A stretch of 64,000 nt of DNA, from contig NZ_JAUEPH010000002.1 in assembly GCF_030403435.1 (NCBI RefSeq), forward strand, positions 310,001-374,000, in the 5' to 3' direction. This DNA is from Algoriphagus sediminis. GTDB lineage: Bacteria; Bacteroidota; Bacteroidia; Cytophagales; Cyclobacteriaceae. Position numbers and translations under genes: made by a program. Position 1 is the stretch's first letter; the number at the start of each line of letters is the position of its first letter. Positions 15,242 through 23,620 of this stretch are shown piece by piece. Under the pieces are notes generated by a model, which saw only the letters and a program-made list of their open reading frames with translations, was not told the origin of the DNA and did no database searches.

Positions 15242-16343
15242 TTACTCTTTATTCGCTTCCTCTTCGCTCTGGGCGAGGAGGTAGGCTTTCATAAATTCAT
15301 TTAACCCTCCATCCAGTACCGCTTGGGTATCTGAGGTTTCGTAATTGGTTCTATTGTCTTTTACCAGTTTATAGGGATGCAAAACATAATTTCTGATCTG
15401 CGAACCGAAGTCTACTCTAAGCTTGGAAGACTCGATCTTATCGATCTCGGCATTTCGCTTCTCGATTTCCATCTGATAAAGTCGGGATTTTAGCATCTGC
15501 ATCGCCCGCTCCCGGTTGGCAAGCTGAGAACGCTCCACCTGACAGACCACCACGATTCCAGTGGGTTTATGGGTCAGCTGGACTTTGGTCTCCACCTTGT
15601 TTACATTCTGTCCACCGGCACCTCCGGATCTTGAAGTCTGAAGCTCCACATCCGCAGGGTTGATTTCGATTTCTATAGAATCGTCCACCTGAGGATAAGC
15701 ATAGACCGATGCAAAGGAGGTATGTCTTCTTCCCCCGGAATCGAACGGAGAAATCCTCACCAAGCGATGTACGCCTGTTTCGGATTTTAGGTAGCCATAG
15801 GCAAGAGGTCCATCGAATTCCAGCGTACAGGATTTAATTCCTGCCACATCTCCCGGCTGAACATCCACTTCCCGAACCTTGTATCCGTTTTTCTCTCCCC
15901 ACATGATGTACATTCTCATGAGGATAGAGGCCCAGTCGTTACTCTCTGTACCTCCTGCTCCGGGATTGATTTCGATTACTGCATTCAGCTGATCTTCTTC
16001 AGCAGACAGCATTTTCTGGAGTTCTAAATCCTCCACTGCCGCTTCTGCCTTTTGGTACTCGGCTGTGATTTCAGATTCTTCGACCTCACCGAGTGCGAAA
16101 AATTCACTGAGTACTTCTAGATCCTGGACGATCTGGTCTACATCTTCAAAGGATTTGGTCCATCCTTTTCTTAGCTGAATCTGCTTCATGGTTTTTTCAG
16201 CTTCCTCAGGGTTGTTCCAGAAATCCGGCTGCGCAGATACAGCCTCCAGGTCTTCTATTTCTGCTTTCTTCTTATCGTAGTCAAAGATACCTCCTTAAAG
16301 CCGAGGTGCGAGCTTTCAAGTCTTTCAGTTGGTCCGAAGTCAT
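15242..16343 (-). CDS. prfB: Peptide chain release factor 2, with programmed +1 frameshift
   Basis: The gene starts at ATG 16343 ([20 protein letters not shown]), reaches an in-frame TGA at 16283-16281, and continues in the +1 frame ([20 protein letters not shown]...) to 15242, giving about 366 residues, the normal RF2 length. Release-factor marks are present: RISPFDSGG (SPF tripeptide for UGA/UAA reading) and [14 protein letters not shown] (GGQ, peptidyl-tRNA hydrolysis). RF2 ends translation at UGA and UAA; the frameshift lets the cell sense low RF2, because slow termination at the internal UGA favours the shift. An annotation beginning at the internal ATG at 16189 would lose 52 residues. 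Confidence 0.95.
16281..16295 (-). promoter_or_regulatory. prfB programmed +1 frameshift site
   Basis: On the minus strand the order is AGGAGG (16295-16290), TAT, CTT TGA C. This is the classical RF2 arrangement: an internal Shine-Dalgarno-like AGGAGG three bases before the slippery CUU, then a UGA followed by C, a poor termination context. Confidence 0.95.
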
Positions 16344-16408
16344 GATTTTTTGGTTGAAAATTGAGAGGCAAAAATTGCCAAAAAAAACCGATAATGCTAC
16401 ACTTTTCG

Positions 16409-16915
16409 CTAATCCATTCGCATTAAAACGATCTGAATTCTATTATTTCCTTTGAGCTTAAAAGTTTTATACCTGAGGGGTAGCATGGCAAGGCCTGTTC
16501 CTACCAGAATAGCCGAGGTGAGTCCTACACCATCATCCACATCCACAGAGCCTGTTTGGTACAAACTATTGATTACTTCTACAGAGATCAAAATGACGCC
16601 AGCGCCAAGCACCAGGCTGTTTAGAGCGGTAAGTCTACCATTCCTTTTATCCTTTCTTCGAATATCAATCTCCAGAATGTCTTCCGGACTGATGATATTT
16701 TCCCGCAGATAGATAAAGTCATCTTCAAACCCCGTGATCACATCCGTGACAAAAAATCCTATCTTTTTGCTTTTGTAGGTGATTTCCTCCCCGACGTAAT
16801 ATCGAATTTGAGATTTTTGATTGGATCCTCGTTTAAGAAGTAAGAAGTCATTGCTTTGGGCAAAGCCATGGAAACCAATGAAGAAAAATAATAGCAGGGT
16901 GAGGATTTTCTTCAT
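16409..16915 (-). CDS. Conserved membrane protein of unknown function
   Basis: A 168-residue protein with a signal peptide (ILTLLLFFFIGFHGFAQS). A beta-like region follows (KSQIRYYVGEEITYKSKKIG ... EDDFIYLRENIISPEDILEI), then two hydrophobic segments (LVLGAGVILISVEVINSLY and LTSAILVGTGLAMLPL) before a short basic tail. This layout is common among Bacteroidota hypothetical proteins; I know of no function. It lies between prfB and the aminotransferase on the same strand but with separate gaps. Confidence 0.7.
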   Translation of the reverse strand: MKKILTLLLFFFIGFHGFAQSNDFLLLKRGSNQKSQIRYYVGEEITYKSKKIGFFVTDVITGFEDDFIYLRENIISPEDILEIDIRRKDKRNGRLTALNSLVLGAGVILISVEVINSLYQTGSVDVDDGVGLTSAILVGTGLAMLPLRYKTFKLKGNNRIQIVLMRMD

Positions 16916-16953
16916 TCGGTAAGTATGATCAATTGGCTTTGCAAAGCGAAAAA

Positions 16954-18033
16954 CTATATTTTAATAATCCAGCCATGTGGATCAGGAAGCTCTCCATACT
17001 TGATTCCGTCCAGCTCTCGCAAAACCCGATTTGAAAAGGCATCGCTTCCTTTTTCCGGAAGGTAATAATCTGTGCCATTAACATGAATGCGCTCAATATG
17101 GGCGATAGTGGCCGCAGTTCCCGTTCCAAAGGCTTCTTCCAAATCACCTGATTTTAAAGCTTCCTCCAGTTCTTTGATGCCTAAAAATCGCTCTTCCAAT
17201 GGCTCTCCCCAATCTTTGGCAAGCTGAATTACGGAGTCTCGGGTAATTCCTTTAAGAATAGTTCCTGTATGGGTAGGAGCAGTGATGAGTTTACCATTGA
17301 TTTTGAACATGACGTTCATGGTTCCGCTCTCTTCGATTTGGCTATGGTTCTTTCCATCAGTCCAAAGCAATTGATCATAACCTGCTTTTTGGGCCTGAAG
17401 GGCAGGGTAGAGGCTCGCTGCATAGTTACCCGCAGTTTTAGCATATCCGGTTCCACCTTCAGTGGCACGTGTAAATTTTGTCTCCACTTTCACGCTTACC
17501 GGTTTGGAATAATACATCCCAACGGGGCAAGTAAAAATCATGAATTTGTAGGTTTCAGAGGGTTTCACTCCGATGTAGTCATCCGTTGCAAACATAAATG
17601 GACGAACATAAAGGGAGGCGCCATTTGCAGTAGGAACCCAGTCTCTATCCAATTCCAGCAATTGCATCAGACCTTCCATAAATATCTCTTCTGGAAGAGT
17701 AGGCATGCACATTCTTTCGGCAGATTCATTTAATCTTGCCCAGTTTGCATCTCCACGAAATACCGAGATTTTCCCATCTGAAGTACGATAGGCTTTCATC
17801 CCCTCAAAGATGGACTGGCCATAATGCAGGGTAGCATTTGCAGGGTTTAACTCAAGAGGCTTATACTCCTCAACGCTCAGGTCGGTCCACTCCCCATTTT
17901 TATAATCCGCCACAAACATGTGATCGCTGATAGTCCTTCCGAAAACCAGATTGGAAAAATCGGTTTCAGGAAGTTTTGAATTTTTGGTTTTGTGTATCGG
18001 GAAAGTCAATGTCGTCTTCATAACTCTACTCAT
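16954..18033 (-). CDS. ilvE: Branched-chain amino acid aminotransferase
   Basis: A 359-residue fold-type IV PLP enzyme of the BCAT-II branch. Seen are LHYGQSIFEGMKAYRTSDG (substrate loop), RPFMFATDDYIGVKPSETY, the PLP lysine in GYAKTAGNYAASL, and the cofactor-binding GTGTAATIAHI. It interconverts Leu, Ile and Val with their 2-oxo acids using glutamate/2-oxoglutarate (EC 2.6.1.42). The start may be ATG 18033 or ATG 18021 (MKTTLTFPIHK). HMG-CoA lyase and a thiolase elsewhere in the window would fit leucine breakdown, but BCAT also serves synthesis. Confidence 0.93.
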   Translation of the reverse strand: MSRVMKTTLTFPIHKTKNSKLPETDFSNLVFGRTISDHMFVADYKNGEWTDLSVEEYKPLELNPANATLHYGQSIFEGMKAYRTSDGKISVFRGDANWARLNESAERMCMPTLPEEIFMEGLMQLLELDRDWVPTANGASLYVRPFMFATDDYIGVKPSETYKFMIFTCPVGMYYSKPVSVKVETKFTRATEGGTGYAKTAGNYAASLYPALQAQKAGYDQLLWTDGKNHSQIEESGTMNVMFKINGKLITAPTHTGTILKGITRDSVIQLAKDWGEPLEERFLGIKELEEALKSGDLEEAFGTGTAATIAHIERIHVNGTDYYLPEKGSDAFSNRVLRELDGIKYGELPDPHGWIIKI

Positions 18034-18052
18034 TCATTGCCAGTGGGCAAAT

Positions 18053-18604
18053 TTACTTAATTCTTGGTTGCCAGGTGACTTCATCTACTTGAAGTTCTTG
18101 GGCCATTTTTCTGCCTAGTACAAATAGATAATCTGATAGCCTGTTTAGGTATTTAATGACTAAATCTGAAACGTATTCTTCTTCATGTAATCTCACCACT
18201 GTTCTTTCCGCTCTTCTACAAACCGTTCTTGCGATATGAGCAAAAGACACAGACTGATGACCGCCAGGTAGAATAAATGCGGTCAATGGGGGAAGTTCTT
18301 CCTCCATATGGTCTATCCCTTTTTCCAATAATAGGATATCTCTTTCCTCCAGATCTGGCTTTTTCACCTTATCTTTTCCAGGGACAGTCGCCAGATCCGA
18401 ACCAATGGTAAACAGTCTATCCTGAATTTCCTTCAGGATCTCTTTTCTATTTTCATTTACCTCCTGATCTCTCAAAAGCCCGATATAGGAATTCAGTTCA
18501 TCCACCGTGCCATAAGCCTCTATTCGGACATCAGACTTTGGAACTCTTGAACCTCCCAGCAGGGCTGTTTGACCTTTATCTCCTGTTTTGGTATATACTT
18601 TCAT
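18053..18604 (-). CDS. PduO-type cob(I)alamin adenosyltransferase
   Basis: A 183-residue protein from ATG 18604 (MKVYTKTGDKGQTALLGGSR), the usual family start; a longer start at 18625 adds only seven residues. Diagnostic segments are TKTGDKGQTALLGG (ATP/PPP loop), DELNSYIGL, FILPGGHQSVSFAHIARTVC and RRAERTVV, then YLNRLSDYLFVLGRKM. The trimeric helical enzyme transfers adenosyl from ATP to cob(I)alamin. This shows use of adenosylcobalamin here; the methionine synthase in this window uses the methyl form instead. Confidence 0.94.
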   Translation of the reverse strand: MKVYTKTGDKGQTALLGGSRVPKSDVRIEAYGTVDELNSYIGLLRDQEVNENRKEILKEIQDRLFTIGSDLATVPGKDKVKKPDLEERDILLLEKGIDHMEEELPPLTAFILPGGHQSVSFAHIARTVCRRAERTVVRLHEEEYVSDLVIKYLNRLSDYLFVLGRKMAQELQVDEVTWQPRIK

Positions 18605-18656
18605 TTGTGTATTTGCCGCTGGCAAAGCAACATTTTACTCTGAAAAAAGAATTGAT

Positions 18657-19373
18657 TTAAGCTGTAACCTCAGCTGCACGGGTTGGGTTTGGATTATGGA
18701 CATCAGATTCCACTAATCCATCTCTTAGCCTAATAATCCTGTGGGCATAATGTGCAATATCGTCCTCGTGCGTTACCATAATGATGGTATTTCCCTTGGA
18801 GTGCAATTCATGAAATAGCTCCATGATATCATAGGAAGTTTTGGAATCCAGGTTTCCGGTAGGCTCATCAGCTAGAATAATACTTGGGTCATTTACCAAA
18901 GCTCTTGCTATGGCTACACGTTGACGCTGTCCACCTGAAAGTTCATTTGGTCTATGCTTTGTCCTATCTCCCAATCCTACATTTACCAGGGCCTGATGCG
19001 CACGTTCTTCACGATCAGATTTGCTTAGACCTGCATACACCAAAGGAAGAGCCACATTGTCCAGACAGGACGCTCTCGGTAAAAGATTAAATGTCTGAAA
19101 AACGAAACCAATTTCACGATTACGAATGTCCGCAAGTTCATTCTCTGTCATGTCACTTACATCTTTATTATTCAAAATGTAAGTTCCGGCAGTCGGGGTA
19201 TCAAGACATCCAATAATATTCATCAAGGTAGATTTTCCGGATCCCGAAGGTCCCATAAAGGCTACATATTCGCCCTTTTCTACAGTGATGCTGATCGACT
19301 TTAGGGCCTGAATAATTTCAGCTCCCATTTTGTAGGTCTTATTGATTTCGTGGGTTTCAATAATTTTCGTCAT
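18657..19373 (-). CDS. ABC transporter ATP-binding protein (MacB/LolD type)
   Basis: A 238-residue ATPase. Walker A is GPSGSGKST at residues 41-49; the Q loop is VFQTFNLLP; the signature is LSGGQRQRV; Walker B is [12 protein letters not shown]; the H loop is MVTHEDD. The insertion-free, short form with [14 protein letters not shown] is typical of MacB/LolD/FtsE-class ATPases, which drive mechanotransmission rather than channel transport. No permease gene lies next to it on either side, so the partner must be elsewhere. Confidence 0.92.
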   Translation of the reverse strand: MTKIIETHEINKTYKMGAEIIQALKSISITVEKGEYVAFMGPSGSGKSTLMNIIGCLDTPTAGTYILNNKDVSDMTENELADIRNREIGFVFQTFNLLPRASCLDNVALPLVYAGLSKSDREERAHQALVNVGLGDRTKHRPNELSGGQRQRVAIARALVNDPSIILADEPTGNLDSKTSYDIMELFHELHSKGNTIIMVTHEDDIAHYAHRIIRLRDGLVESDVHNPNPTRAAEVTA

Positions 19374-19452
19374 TGGTTTAGCAAATTTTCCTCAAGATAA
19401 GGCATTAGCCTGAATTTGTGGTTTTCCCTTTTCGAAAATACGTGAAAGGTTG

Positions 19453-22218
19453 TTAGAAGTTGATGGATTGCAGTCTGATAAGGTCTGTTTCACTGACCCA
19501 CTCCTTCATTTCTTCCAGAGTAGCAGTGGCGTAGTTCGGTAAACCCACCTTACGGGCAGCATCTGCTTTGGCAGCCCACAGGACAGGGTCCTTGTTGAAT
19601 TCACTCGCACTGTTTAATAGATTATAACGCTCCAAGGAATCAGGAACCCGGTCTGCTGCCGCAAAGATGAGTGGAGTCAAGTAGGGATTGGCAGATAACT
19701 CTTCACCCATCTCCAGCCAACTCATAAACAAAATTAACTGATCTTGATTACTGAAATCGGGATTGGAGATGAATTCCCTGAGAAAATCATTTGGACCTGA
19801 ACTCTCCAGAATCTGATTTCCTATTCTCGAAACCTGAGCATCCGAAAGCCCATGCGATTTATGCATCAGGACTCTCTGACCAAAATCCGATTTGAGTGCT
19901 TTGGCTTCGATATTCTCCCATCGGTCGAAAGCTTTAGAGGGTGTCAATTCATGGAAATTTTTCCAGATCAGAAGCTCCGCGTTTAAAGTGTCCTTGGTAT
20001 TTAATCCATACTCTAAAGCCAGTTTTTCTGCCTCGGCTTCTTCCTCAGCCAGCTTCAGAATATCAAGATGATAGGGCTGAATATTTTGAAACCCTTTTCC
20101 AATAGCCTCAAGTAGATCAATCGCTGCTTTTTCGAAATCTAATTGATAAGCAAGGATATCGGCTGAAAGCTGCAAATAATAGGCGGCATCACCTGAATTT
20201 CTGAAAGCCAAGCCTTTGAGGTTTTTTACACTTTCTGCTACTCTCTGGGCTCCCAGACTTCTGATAGAAGCGGTTTCCTGCAGATCCAAAATGTAATCTT
20301 GGTAACCTGGGTTACGGGTTAAGGAGTCTAAAAGCTTTATGTCCTTCTCGATTTCAGAAGAGGTTTTCTGTGAAAAGATATTTCGCAGGGCCGATTGAAT
20401 AATTATGGGGTTGTTTGTGTCTTCGGCAAGTAAAGCCAATTCATCAGCTGTATTGCTATCCAGATTGCCTCCCTTAAGACGCTGGTAAGGGATGGAATTG
20501 ATCTGATGGATCAGGGCTTTAGCGTTTTCCCAATCTTCTAAATCCAATTCCCCTGCCTTAGCCTTCAGACTCATTAAATTTGAAAAGGAAACTTCATCAT
20601 CGAAGTCCTGGAGAATAGCGATGGCTTCTTCACTGCGGCCAATTTTCGTGTAGAAAAGAGCAAGAGAATTAGCGATTTTGGAACTGTTTGGAAAATAGGC
20701 CAGACCATTTTCCAAATAGTAAACAGCCTCCAGTGGTTTATTCTCGAGGTGCAAGCGATCTGCCAAAAGTAAGATATTGTCTACTTGAGGGTTTTCTGCA
20801 AAGCTTTCTTCAAGATGTCTTTTGGCTAGAGTGGGTTGATTTAATTCAAAAAGGATTTGTGCGGTGGCTTGTTTGGCCTTATCATTTCTTCGGTAGCGAA
20901 ACCAACTGTTTTCATAAAGAATACTTGCTTCTAGCTTTTGGTCCGACTCATAATAGTAATCTCCTAGAATATTATTCGAAAGTGAGTTCACCTGAACACC
21001 GATAATTCCATCCGCATAAATGATTAGCACCATCATTCCAATCAGACCACCAATTCGAACGTGATAAAAGGGGAGAGAATAAGGTTTATAAATTATCTTT
21101 TCTACCGCTTTTCCGCTGTCCATTACTGATAAGAAATTGCTGTACAGGTAAACCAGGAAAAAGATCGAAAATGCTATTTGACTATATAGAGTCACATGTT
21201 TGATGAATTCGGCAGCGGGTTCATTGGATGCCATATTGATTTTCCAAATGGTCCAAAAGACCAAAGATAAACCCAGCAAGTAAAGTGCCTTGACCACATT
21301 TGGATAGTCTGAAATTTCAGGGTTTGTCTCTACCTTATTTTTTATCCCAATCCATCCAAAAAAACCAATAATTGGAATCACGAGGAGTGGATTAATTGAC
21401 GGGATCGGAAGAGTAGAATCTCCAGTGATTTGGAGAAGAGAATTAAAAAGCAAAGTCAGATAGACTATGGCAATGAGAACAAGTTGGATAGAGATTTTAA
21501 GTCCAAGTGATTGATTGGCTTTGGCCAAAAGCACATAAACCCCGTTCATTACTGCTGGTCCAGACCAGAAAAGCCACATTAGAGAGAATCCTATGGCAGG
21601 GACTAATAAATGCTGGGAAAGGAATAGTTCGGGATTGGGTACCGGACTGAGCAGGGTCAGGGTAATCCAAGCTAAAATGAATCCCAGGGCAATTATCAGC
21701 CATCGCTTCCAAAAAGCAAGCATAGGCTTCCAAATGTAGATTCCGATCATCGGAAGAATGGTTCCGGAGAGCAGAATGATCAGTGCAAAATTTGAACTGG
21801 GTCCTCCTATGTTGAGTCCATTAAAATTACCCAGCGTGGTGAGGATGATCCAGAGAGCTCCGCCTGCTACGAAGTATAGCCTTTGCAATGAAATGAAATA
21901 GGAAAACCCCGTAATAGCGATCAGGCTTAAGAGGATTCCGAATGCCTGGGATTCAAATACTCTTTTTAGCGGGGGTAGAGCTTTGAATTCCTGAAAAATC
22001 AGAAAGTTGTCTACTTCAATGGGTATTTCAAGTCCGCTGAGATCTAAAGTAGCGAAAGGCACTGCTATGGTATCTGTAAACAGATAGGGGCTGAAAACGG
22101 CGTATTCTGCACTCGAAAACAGGAAGGTGTAAAGGAAAGCGAGCAGCCCTCCGATTAAGAAAAATAATAGAAATACGGATTCCCCGTTTCCAAATGAATT
22201 ACCCAGTTTCTTAAGCAT
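19453..22218 (-). CDS. Large polytopic membrane protein with C-terminal TPR region
   Basis: A 921-residue protein. The first half (to about residue 425) has ten or more hydrophobic segments, e.g. FLLFFLIGGLLAFLYTFLF and FALIILLSGTILPMIGIYIW. The second half is soluble and made of TPR-like helices (YYESDQKLEASILYENSWF, KPLEAVYYLENGLAYFPNSS, SALALFYTKIGRSEEAIAIL-type units). The architecture is common in Bacteroidota but I know no function; cell-envelope assembly or sensing are possible. Its ATG overlaps the gatC stop by one base (TAATG), so it is co-transcribed with gatC. Confidence 0.75.
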   Translation of the reverse strand: MLKKLGNSFGNGESVFLLFFLIGGLLAFLYTFLFSSAEYAVFSPYLFTDTIAVPFATLDLSGLEIPIEVDNFLIFQEFKALPPLKRVFESQAFGILLSLIAITGFSYFISLQRLYFVAGGALWIILTTLGNFNGLNIGGPSSNFALIILLSGTILPMIGIYIWKPMLAFWKRWLIIALGFILAWITLTLLSPVPNPELFLSQHLLVPAIGFSLMWLFWSGPAVMNGVYVLLAKANQSLGLKISIQLVLIAIVYLTLLFNSLLQITGDSTLPIPSINPLLVIPIIGFFGWIGIKNKVETNPEISDYPNVVKALYLLGLSLVFWTIWKINMASNEPAAEFIKHVTLYSQIAFSIFFLVYLYSNFLSVMDSGKAVEKIIYKPYSLPFYHVRIGGLIGMMVLIIYADGIIGVQVNSLSNNILGDYYYESDQKLEASILYENSWFRYRRNDKAKQATAQILFELNQPTLAKRHLEESFAENPQVDNILLLADRLHLENKPLEAVYYLENGLAYFPNSSKIANSLALFYTKIGRSEEAIAILQDFDDEVSFSNLMSLKAKAGELDLEDWENAKALIHQINSIPYQRLKGGNLDSNTADELALLAEDTNNPIIIQSALRNIFSQKTSSEIEKDIKLLDSLTRNPGYQDYILDLQETASIRSLGAQRVAESVKNLKGLAFRNSGDAAYYLQLSADILAYQLDFEKAAIDLLEAIGKGFQNIQPYHLDILKLAEEEAEAEKLALEYGLNTKDTLNAELLIWKNFHELTPSKAFDRWENIEAKALKSDFGQRVLMHKSHGLSDAQVSRIGNQILESSGPNDFLREFISNPDFSNQDQLILFMSWLEMGEELSANPYLTPLIFAAADRVPDSLERYNLLNSASEFNKDPVLWAAKADAARKVGLPNYATATLEEMKEWVSETDLIRLQSINF

Positions 22219-22505
22219 TACTCGAGAACCTTTGGAACCCGGAAATATTCTCCATCAGTTTTGGGAGCATTTTTTAAGGCTTCATCTCGGGTGATTTGAT
22301 CGGCCACCTCATCTTTTCTGAAAACATTCACCTCTTCAGACATCGTCGTTAAAGGCTCCACATCCGTGGTGTCCACTTCTTCGAGCTGTTCCACCCAATC
22401 CAGAATCTGAGTCATGTCTTTTGACATTTTTTCTACACCCTTTTCATCAAATTCCAGCCTGGCAAGGTGAGCTATTTTCTTTATGGTTTCTTTATCGATT
22501 TTCAT
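22218..22505 (-). CDS. gatC: Asp-tRNA(Asn)/Glu-tRNA(Gln) amidotransferase subunit C
   Basis: A 95-residue GatC, full length. Signature segments: IKKIAHLARLEFDEKGVEKM, ILDWVEQLEEVDTTDVEPL and the C-terminal GEYFRVPKVLE. GatC stabilises the GatA/GatB enzyme that amidates mischarged Glu-tRNA(Gln) or Asp-tRNA(Asn). gatA and gatB are not nearby. The gene sits in an operon, overlapping the acyltransferase gene by 14 bases and the membrane-TPR gene by one. Confidence 0.94.
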   Translation of the reverse strand: MKIDKETIKKIAHLARLEFDEKGVEKMSKDMTQILDWVEQLEEVDTTDVEPLTTMSEEVNVFRKDEVADQITRDEALKNAPKTDGEYFRVPKVLE

Positions 22506-23229
22506 TGGCTTGGTCTAATCTGAGCTGATTTTGAATCACATCAAAACACTTTTTCTTCAGTGTTTCTTCCGTATCCTCAGGCCCAGGCAGTATCTCCTTA
22601 TGATAAACGAGCTTTGCAGGATGCCAGTATAGCAAAAGCTTTGGCCCTTCGGGCAAAATTATGTGATTATATGAAATAGTGACAGGGATAATGGGAATTT
22701 GTTTCTTTATGGATAATCGAAAGGCCCCATTTTTAAAGGGAACCATTTGGGGTGGATTTTCCGTGTAGATCCCTCCCTCAGGAAAAAGTACCACACTGGT
22801 TTTATTATCCAAAGCTACTCCAGCCCTTCGCATGGTTTCCACCCGACTGCTAGTTTTGGTTCGTTCTACTGCGATGTGAAGCTTTTTAAAATAATAACCA
22901 AAAAGTGGGGCTTTACGAATGGAGGCCTTTCCAACATACATGATCTCGGTAGGAGTGTAGCCCATCATCGCAATATCCAGATAGCTGAAATGATTAGGTA
23001 AAAAAAGGTAAGGCTTACCTTTTTCTATTTTGGCATGCATTTCCTTTTTCACTGGGAGAAAGATCAGGGTAAAGTACACTCGAGCCCAATATTGGGTCGC
23101 TTTGCGTCCTGCCCGATCCCATCCGGGAATCCAGATGCAAAGAAGAAAAAACGGATAAATAAGCAGGAAACTGATTAAGAAAAGTACCCCGGCATAAATC
23201 GAATATAGTCTGGCAAAAAAATCACGCAT
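22492..23229 (-). CDS. 1-acyl-sn-glycerol-3-phosphate acyltransferase family protein
   Basis: A 245-residue PlsC-family protein with an N-terminal hydrophobic segment (LYSIYAGVLFLISFLLIYPF). Acyltransferase motif I NHFSYLD (NHxxxxD), motif III FPEGGIYTENPP, and motif IV IIPVTISYNH are present. It probably transfers an acyl chain to lysophosphatidate at the inner membrane (EC 2.3.1.51), though a role on other lyso-lipids cannot be excluded. It overlaps the globin gene upstream by eight bases and gatC downstream by 14, pointing to translational coupling. Confidence 0.9.
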   Translation of the reverse strand: MRDFFARLYSIYAGVLFLISFLLIYPFFLLCIWIPGWDRAGRKATQYWARVYFTLIFLPVKKEMHAKIEKGKPYLFLPNHFSYLDIAMMGYTPTEIMYVGKASIRKAPLFGYYFKKLHIAVERTKTSSRVETMRRAGVALDNKTSVVLFPEGGIYTENPPQMVPFKNGAFRLSIKKQIPIIPVTISYNHIILPEGPKLLLYWHPAKLVYHKEILPGPEDTEETLKKKCFDVIQNQLRLDQANENR

Positions 23230-23596
23230 GGTTCACCATATGGTTTGCGACCTTGATAAAATACCCCATCATTTTTTCCCGTGTGGATTGCTCCAATTCC
23301 AACTGATCCATGGAACTAAGCATGGCATTCAGCCAATGATTTCTGAGCTTTCCATCGATTTTCCATTGCATGTGACGCATCCTGAGTCTTGGATGACCTC
23401 GCTGCTCAGAATAGGTTTGTGGACCACCGAAAACCTGAACAAGGAAAAGAAAAAGCCGGTCTTCTGCTGGTGCTAAATCTTCCGGATACAGCTTTCTTAG
23501 CTCAGGGTTATTTGAAACCTCTTCATAGAAATTTTTCACAAGAAGTTTGATTTTCTCTTCCCCAATTTCCTCGTAAATCGACTGGAAAGGATTCAT
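23222..23596 (-). CDS. Group II truncated hemoglobin
   Basis: A 124-residue globin. The TrHbO hallmark GGPQTYSEQRGHPRLRMRH is present, with the proximal haem-ligand His at residue 75, Tyr B10 near residue 24 (NFYEEV) and Trp G8 at residue 88 (NHWLNAM). Such proteins bind O2, NO or peroxide and are usually cytoplasmic. It sits between an NfeD-type protease gene (24 bp gap) and the PlsC gene (8-bp overlap), so it is in the same operon. Confidence 0.92.
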   Translation of the reverse strand: MNPFQSIYEEIGEEKIKLLVKNFYEEVSNNPELRKLYPEDLAPAEDRLFLFLVQVFGGPQTYSEQRGHPRLRMRHMQWKIDGKLRNHWLNAMLSSMDQLELEQSTREKMMGYFIKVANHMVNHA

Positions 23597-23620
23597 GCGG
23601 TAAACATAATCAATTCCGGA

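Noticed and set aside
15242-16189. prfB read as an N-terminally truncated gene or pseudogene
   Set aside because: The missing N-terminus is encoded upstream in the other frame with a classical programmed frameshift site.
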